From Actinoplanes sp. NBRC 103695 (lineage in GTDB: Bacteria > Actinomycetota > Actinomycetes > Mycobacteriales > Micromonosporaceae): a stretch of 64,000 bases of DNA. The notes below the pieces were generated by a model. The model made no database searches. It was not told the DNA's origin and worked only from the letters and a program-made list of their open reading frames with translations. Made by a program: the position numbers and the translations under genes. This document shows positions 59,959 through 64,000 of the stretch, in pieces; the stretch's first letter is position 1; the number at the start of each line of letters is the position of its first letter. Where the stretch lies: NCBI RefSeq assembly GCF_030269485.1, contig NZ_BSTL01000026.1, positions 1 to 64,000 of the forward strand. The letters are read 5' to 3'.

Positions 59959-60501
59959 GTGATATTCGCCCATGACACCGAGGTCGCTCTGGCGGGCGCC
60001 GCGGCCCTGGTGAACACCACCGACGGCGGCGAGCAGCTGCCCGACCTGGCGGCGCTGGACGCGTTCTACAGCACCTGGCAGTGGACCGGCCGCCGCGCGG
60101 GCAGCGACGCCGAGCTGCGCGCCGTCCACGCGCTGCGGCCCCGGCTGCGTCGCATCTGGGAGACCTCCGACGTCGTCGAGGTCGTCGGCCTGGTCAACGA
60201 GCTGCTACGGGAGGGCCACGCGCTCCCCCAGCTGGTCCGGCACGACGAGTGCTCCTGGCATCTGCACGCCGCGCCGTCCGAGTCGCCGCTGGCCATCCGG
60301 ATGATGGTCGAGGCGGCGATGGCCTTCGTCGACATGATCCGCGACGACGAGCTGAGCCGGCTACGCCTCTGCGCCCTCCCCGACTGCGACAACGTGCTCG
60401 TCGATCTGTCCAAGAACCGGTCCAAGCGCTACTGCGAGGCGGGCTGCGGCAACCGGTCGGCGGTCAATGCCTACCGTGCCCGCAAGGCGGCGCGGGCCTG
60501 A
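59959..60501 (+). CDS. CGNR zinc-finger regulator with ABATE-like domain
   Basis: A 180-residue protein. The N-terminal ABATE-like region (VALAGAAALVNTTDGG) is followed by the C-terminal CGNR finger: CALPDCDNVLVDLSKNRS, RYCEAGCGNRSAVNAYRARK, with four Cys for zinc and the eponymous CGNR. Such proteins are proposed stress or transcription regulators. GTG 59959 has CAGGAG five bases upstream, preferred over GTG 59944. Divergent from an EamA exporter across a large palindrome. Confidence 0.88.
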   Translation: MIFAHDTEVALAGAAALVNTTDGGEQLPDLAALDAFYSTWQWTGRRAGSDAELRAVHALRPRLRRIWETSDVVEVVGLVNELLREGHALPQLVRHDECSWHLHAAPSESPLAIRMMVEAAMAFVDMIRDDELSRLRLCALPDCDNVLVDLSKNRSKRYCEAGCGNRSAVNAYRARKAARA

Positions 60502-60519
60502 CATGGCAGGATGATCCGG

Positions 60520-61701
60520 GTGACTGAACGCGTGGTGCGTCCTACCGGGCGCGGTTTCCTCCTGCTGGACTCCCACCCGACGGGCTGCTTCGAGAGCGTC
60601 GCCCGGATGCGGGTCGACCCTGTGCCGTCGACTGAGCGCCCGGCCGAGCGGCCGATCGCGCTGATCATCGGGGCGACGGCGGGCTACGGCCTGGCGGCGA
60701 CGATCGCCGGGCTGGCCCGGCACGGCATCCGTGGCATCGGCATCGGCTTCGAGCGGCCGCCCGGCCGGCGCAGCGCGACCGCGGGCTGGTACCGCGCCAT
60801 CGCCACCGCGAAACTCGCCGACGACTTCGTCTTCCTCAACGCGGACGCGTTCGCCGACGAGACCAAGAAGGAGACGCTCGACCTGATCGCCTCTCGCTTC
60901 GGCGGCGTCGACTACCTGATCTACAGCGTGGCGGCCCCGCGCCGGACCGATCCGGACACCGGCGTCACCTTTCAGTCGGTGATCAAGCCACTGGGCGCCG
61001 CGCACACCACCCGGACGCTGGAGTTCGACAGCGACGGCGCCCCCGCCCTGCGGGACGTCGCCGCCGACCCGGGCGACGAGACCGAGACGGCCGCGACCGT
61101 CAAGGTGATGGGCGGCGAGGACTGGTCCCGGTGGGTCGCCGCGCTCGCCGACCGCGACCTGCTCCGCGACGGCTTCCGGACCGTGGCCCTGACCTACATC
61201 GGCTCGAAACTGACGTCGGCCATCTACCGCGACGGCACGATCGGCGCCGCCAAGGCCCACCTCGAGGCCACCGCCGGCGAGCTGACCGCACGTCTGAGCT
61301 CGGTCAACGGCCGCGCCCTGACCTCGGTGAACGGCGCGGCGGTCACGCAGGCGTCCACGGCCATCCCGGGGATCGCGCTCTACGTGAGCCTGCTGCGCGG
61401 CGTGCTCGGCGACAAGCTGCAGTCCCCGATCGAGCAGTCGATCCAGCTCTGGGACCAGCTGACCGGCGCGCGCCCGCTCGACCTCGACGAGGCCGGCCGG
61501 ATCCGCCTCGACCGCTGGGAGCTCGACCCCGAGGTGCAGGCCGCGGTGGCCGAGCGCTGGGCGGCGATCACCCCCGAGACGATCACCGAGTTCGCCGACG
61601 TGGACTGGTTCCGCGCCGAGTTCCGCGGCCTCTACGGCTTCGACATCCCCGGCGTCGACTACACCGTGCCTGTCGAGACCGACCTCCCCTGGCCGGCCTA
61701 G
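60520..61701 (+). CDS. fabV: NADH-dependent enoyl reductase, FabV family
   Basis: A 393-residue trans-2-enoyl-CoA/ACP reductase. Atypical for an SDR relative, it has GATAGYGLAATIAGL for cofactor binding near residue 50 and the catalytic Y-x8-K in IYRDGTIGAAKAHLE, the FabV hallmark. It reduces enoyl thioesters, and FabV confers triclosan tolerance in proteobacteria. GTG 60520 has CAGGAT seven bases upstream (leaderless-like), preferred over ATG 60511. Enoyl reduction in actinobacteria normally uses InhA/FabI, so this could be a second or replacing enzyme. Confidence 0.87.
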   Translation: MTERVVRPTGRGFLLLDSHPTGCFESVARMRVDPVPSTERPAERPIALIIGATAGYGLAATIAGLARHGIRGIGIGFERPPGRRSATAGWYRAIATAKLADDFVFLNADAFADETKKETLDLIASRFGGVDYLIYSVAAPRRTDPDTGVTFQSVIKPLGAAHTTRTLEFDSDGAPALRDVAADPGDETETAATVKVMGGEDWSRWVAALADRDLLRDGFRTVALTYIGSKLTSAIYRDGTIGAAKAHLEATAGELTARLSSVNGRALTSVNGAAVTQASTAIPGIALYVSLLRGVLGDKLQSPIEQSIQLWDQLTGARPLDLDEAGRIRLDRWELDPEVQAAVAERWAAITPETITEFADVDWFRAEFRGLYGFDIPGVDYTVPVETDLPWPA

Positions 61702-61718
61702 CCGCTAACGTCGGCGGC

Positions 61719-63260
61719 GTGGGAGCTCTCTGCGCCGCATTTCTCCTGTTCACAGCCGTTGCAATCGCACCGGCGGCCCCACTGACCCCCGGCGTCGACG
61801 ATCCAGGTTGCGGGCCGGCCGCGACCACCCCGGTGCCGGACGCGCTGCCGATCCGGGTGAGCATGCCGCCGGCCGCGCCGTTCACCGTGGGGGCGATCCC
61901 CGCGGCGATGTGGCGGCGTCCGCCGGTGGCCGACCCGACGTGGCGGCTCAACTTCCAGGGCCTGATGTGGATGCGGCCCCTCGCCCGCCGCGCCGCCCTC
62001 GACGGCCAGACCGGCTCGCTGGCCGCCCTGGTGCGCCAGGCCGTCCTGTTCCATCGGCAGAACCCCGACCCCCGATCCGTCGCGTACGGGTGGGACGAGG
62101 GCACCGCCCTGCGGCGGCTGGAGGCGGAGAACTGCCTCTACGCCCTGACCCGTTCGGCCGGGCTGATCCCGGGCATGACCGCGGACGCCCGCGTGCTCAC
62201 CGGCAGCCGCTACTACGGGCCGCCGTACCACCCGGTGCACAACCACGGCCTGATGGCGAACCTGCAGCTGATCCGCGCCGGCGAGCTGCTGCGGCTGCCG
62301 GCCTGGCGCCGTACCGCGATGAACCGGATCCTCACCGAGGCGCCGCTGGCCTTCTCCCGGCGCGGCTTCTCGCTGGAACAGTCCTCGATGTACCAGCTGA
62401 CCAACGCCACCCTGTGGGATCAGGCCGCGGCCCGGCTGACCGGCTACCCGGCCGCGGCGGCGCGGATCCGGGCGACGGTGCGGAACGCGTACGGCATCTT
62501 CAGCTTCATGACCGAGCCGGACGGGAAGATCTCGCAGATCGGCGACTCGGACGAGATCGCCGGGCGGCCACGGGACCTGAAAGGCAACCGGGCCGTGCGC
62601 GACGACCAGGCGGGCTGGGTCATCGGGCGCTGGGGCTGGACCGACCGCGACGCGCCGCACTACACGATCCGCTACGGCCCGGCCCGCCGCGCGCACGGTC
62701 ACGAGGACCGGGCCGGCGGCGTGACCTGGTCGACCCGCGGCGTGCGGGTGCTCGTCGGTCCGGGCCGGTTCAGCTACGACCGGAACAACCGGTTCTCGCT
62801 CTACCAGACCCGGCCGGACGCCCAGAACGTCGCGGTTCCGGCGGGTGGTGCGGTGCGCGGCGGGACATCGGCGATCACGAGTACGTTCGCCGCGACCAGC
62901 CACGTCTTCGTGGTGCGGGACACCGTGTACGGCAAGGTGCACACCCGCGGCGTCACGGTGAACGCGACGATCGCCCGGATGGTGGTGTCCGACTCGTTCC
63001 GCGGGGTGGGCCGCTGGCGACAGCACTGGCACCTGGACCCGGACTGGGTGCGGCTGCCCGGCGCCGCCCTGGCCTTCCGGCACCCGGCCGGGCGGCGGCT
63101 GACCGTCACCACGACCGGCCGGGTCACCGCCGTGCCGCGCGGCTCACCCGCCGGGCCGGCCGGCTGGCACTTCCCGCGGTTCCAGGTGCGCGAGGCCGCG
63201 TACCAGATCATGGTCGACAACGTCGGCGCCTGGACCACGACCACCTTCCGCGTAACCTAA
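61719..63260 (+). CDS. Exported heparinase II/III-like polysaccharide lyase
   Basis: A 513-residue exported protein. After the signal peptide (CAAFLLFTAVAIAPAAP), an alpha-helical toroid (about 60-260) contains HNHGLMANLQLIRAGELLRL. The beta-sandwich half has the RRAHGHEDRAGGVTWST motif with the conserved His of heparinase II/III lyases. It probably cleaves an acidic polysaccharide outside the cell. GTG 61719 follows TAACGT (61706-61711) by seven bases, leaderless-like. Its stop overlaps the convergent GNAT gene by four bases. Confidence 0.8.
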   Translation: MGALCAAFLLFTAVAIAPAAPLTPGVDDPGCGPAATTPVPDALPIRVSMPPAAPFTVGAIPAAMWRRPPVADPTWRLNFQGLMWMRPLARRAALDGQTGSLAALVRQAVLFHRQNPDPRSVAYGWDEGTALRRLEAENCLYALTRSAGLIPGMTADARVLTGSRYYGPPYHPVHNHGLMANLQLIRAGELLRLPAWRRTAMNRILTEAPLAFSRRGFSLEQSSMYQLTNATLWDQAAARLTGYPAAAARIRATVRNAYGIFSFMTEPDGKISQIGDSDEIAGRPRDLKGNRAVRDDQAGWVIGRWGWTDRDAPHYTIRYGPARRAHGHEDRAGGVTWSTRGVRVLVGPGRFSYDRNNRFSLYQTRPDAQNVAVPAGGAVRGGTSAITSTFAATSHVFVVRDTVYGKVHTRGVTVNATIARMVVSDSFRGVGRWRQHWHLDPDWVRLPGAALAFRHPAGRRLTVTTTGRVTAVPRGSPAGPAGWHFPRFQVREAAYQIMVDNVGAWTTTTFRVT

Positions 63261-63673
63261 GCCGGTTCCCAGAGCAGCATCTGGCGGTGCTGCCTGAACC
63301 CGTTACGCAGGTAGAAGTCGACCGCGCGGCGACCGGAGTGCACGGTCACGTGCACCAGCCCGCGGGTACGGGCCTCGGCCAGGATCGCGGCCATCAGCGC
63401 ACCGCCGACGCCGCGGCCGCGGTACTCCTCGCGGACCATCACCGACTGGACGTCGCCGTAGAGCCGGTGAGGCGACCCGTTACCGGGCACCCGCTCCGCG
63501 ACGTGCAGCCAGGCTGAGCCGACCACGGCGCCGCCGACCACGGCGACGAACGGCAGGTGCGTCGCCGCATGGGCGGCCACCCAGCCGGCGAACGCCGCCA
63601 GCTCGTCCGGTCCGAGCTCCCGCAGCTCCGCGAGCGCCGCGACATCCTCGACGCCGCCCCTCCGCACGATCAC
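63257..63673 (-). CDS. GNAT family N-acetyltransferase
   Basis: A 138-residue acetyltransferase. DVQSVMVREEYRGRGVGGAL has the acetyl-CoA-binding R/Q-x-x-G-x-G/A loop. The N-terminal strand VIVRRGGVEDVAALAELRE and the C-terminal AVDFYLRNGF motif are typical. The substrate is unknown. GTG 63673 is chosen because TAAACT (63681-63686) is seven bases upstream; an ATG at 63721 would add 16 unconserved residues. Confidence 0.82.
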   Translation of the reverse strand: MIVRRGGVEDVAALAELRELGPDELAAFAGWVAAHAATHLPFVAVVGGAVVGSAWLHVAERVPGNGSPHRLYGDVQSVMVREEYRGRGVGGALMAAILAEARTRGLVHVTVHSGRRAVDFYLRNGFRQHRQMLLWEPA

Positions 63674-63755
63674 CCGGCGGAGTTTAGGCCAGTGATGAGT
63701 TGTCGGGGCCGCACCCGTCATACCTAGGACGGAACACGACGGGAAGGATGACGTG

Positions 63756-64000
63756 ATGACTGCGGATACGCGGCTGACGGAGCTGGGCGCGGTGGACGAG
63801 CCGGCGTTCTCGGGGCTGGCCGAGCGGCACCGGCGGGAACTGCACGTGCACTGCTACCGGATGCTCGGGTCGTTCGAGGACGCCGAGGACACCGTGCAGG
63901 AGACGTTCCTGCGTGCCTGGCGGCGGCGGGAGACCTTCGAGGGGCGGTCGACGTTCCGGGCCTGGCTGTACCGGATCGCCACCAACGCCTGCCTGGACCT
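63756..64000 (+). CDS. ECF sigma factor, SigG-like, truncated by window end
   Basis: The first 81 residues of an ECF sigma factor run to the edge. Region 2 is clear: GLAERHRRELHVHCYRMLGS, EDAEDTVQETFLRAWRRRET, FRAWLYRIATNACLDL. The wording matches the SigG (TIGR02960-type) group with a SnoaL C-terminal domain, which lies outside. ATG 63756 has GGGAAGG eight bases upstream; GTG 63753 is also possible. Regulation is not visible. Confidence 0.85.
   Translation, partial: MTADTRLTELGAVDEPAFSGLAERHRRELHVHCYRMLGSFEDAEDTVQETFLRAWRRRETFEGRSTFRAWLYRIATNACLD

Overview
The window is a high-GC actinobacterial chromosome segment. Nearly every gene has a strongly GC-biased third codon position. The gene mix (SARP/AfsR-type regulator, ECF sigma factors, Ser/Thr kinase, F420-type oxidoreductase, CHAT protease, WXG-like secretion partner, secreted FG-GAP proteins) fits a mycelial actinomycete such as a Micromonosporaceae member. 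The genus is inference. No rRNA, tRNA, CRISPR array, integrase or transposase was seen, so this reads as chromosomal backbone with several accessory insertions.

Layout: (1) 0-5.3 kb: an MFS exporter, a two-component pair, a YggT protein, then about 1.2 kb of repeat-rich non-coding DNA. (2) 5.3-9.9 kb: a membrane Ser/Thr kinase, an NAD(P)-binding protein, an inositol-phosphatase-like protein and a LysR regulator. (3) 9.9-16.9 kb: a complete-looking protocatechuate branch (pobA, an IclR regulator, and pcaH-G-B-L-I-J with overlapping stop/start codons), lacking only the last thiolase. (4) 16.9-21 kb: a CHAT-protease module with two membrane proteins and an ECF sigma factor, the best candidate for an uncharacterised system. 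(5) 21-32.2 kb: an ABC ATPase/permease deletion fusion, lipid kinase, PadR regulator with a signal peptidase fusion, ArsR-SRPBCC pair, a type VII-style toxin cassette, a SpoIIE phosphatase, a glycosyltransferase block and a hemerythrin. (6) 32.7-39.4 kb: a deacetylase lipoprotein, a drug exporter, two cell-wall hydrolases with near-identical FG-GAP tails, and a VanX-like protein. (7) 39.4-46.5 kb: an AfsR-type regulator, an intergenic repeat element, and an AAA ATPase/TPR cluster. (8) 46.8-54.6 kb: a secreted copper/sugar-oxidation cluster (small laccase, giant ThuA-dehydrogenase-PKD-DUF1080 protein, cupredoxin-Ig protein, repetitive secreted protein). (9) 54.7-64 kb: F420-type reductase, SRPBCC protein, a DUF4157/annexin-like/papain-like protein, an aldehyde dehydrogenase, EamA and CGNR genes, FabV enoyl reductase, a heparinase-like lyase, a GNAT enzyme and the start of another ECF sigma factor.

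Two window-wide patterns stand out. First, at least 14 genes carry a TANNNT box exactly 6-7 nt before the start codon, the layout of leaderless actinobacterial transcripts; this was used to choose starts. Second, a 17-bp near-palindrome (consensus CTTCCGCTGGGCGGAAG) lies 44-45 nt upstream of pobA, pcaH and the aldehyde dehydrogenase 47 kb away. This suggests one IclR-type regulon converting an aromatic aldehyde through 4-hydroxybenzoate and protocatechuate to beta-ketoadipate.
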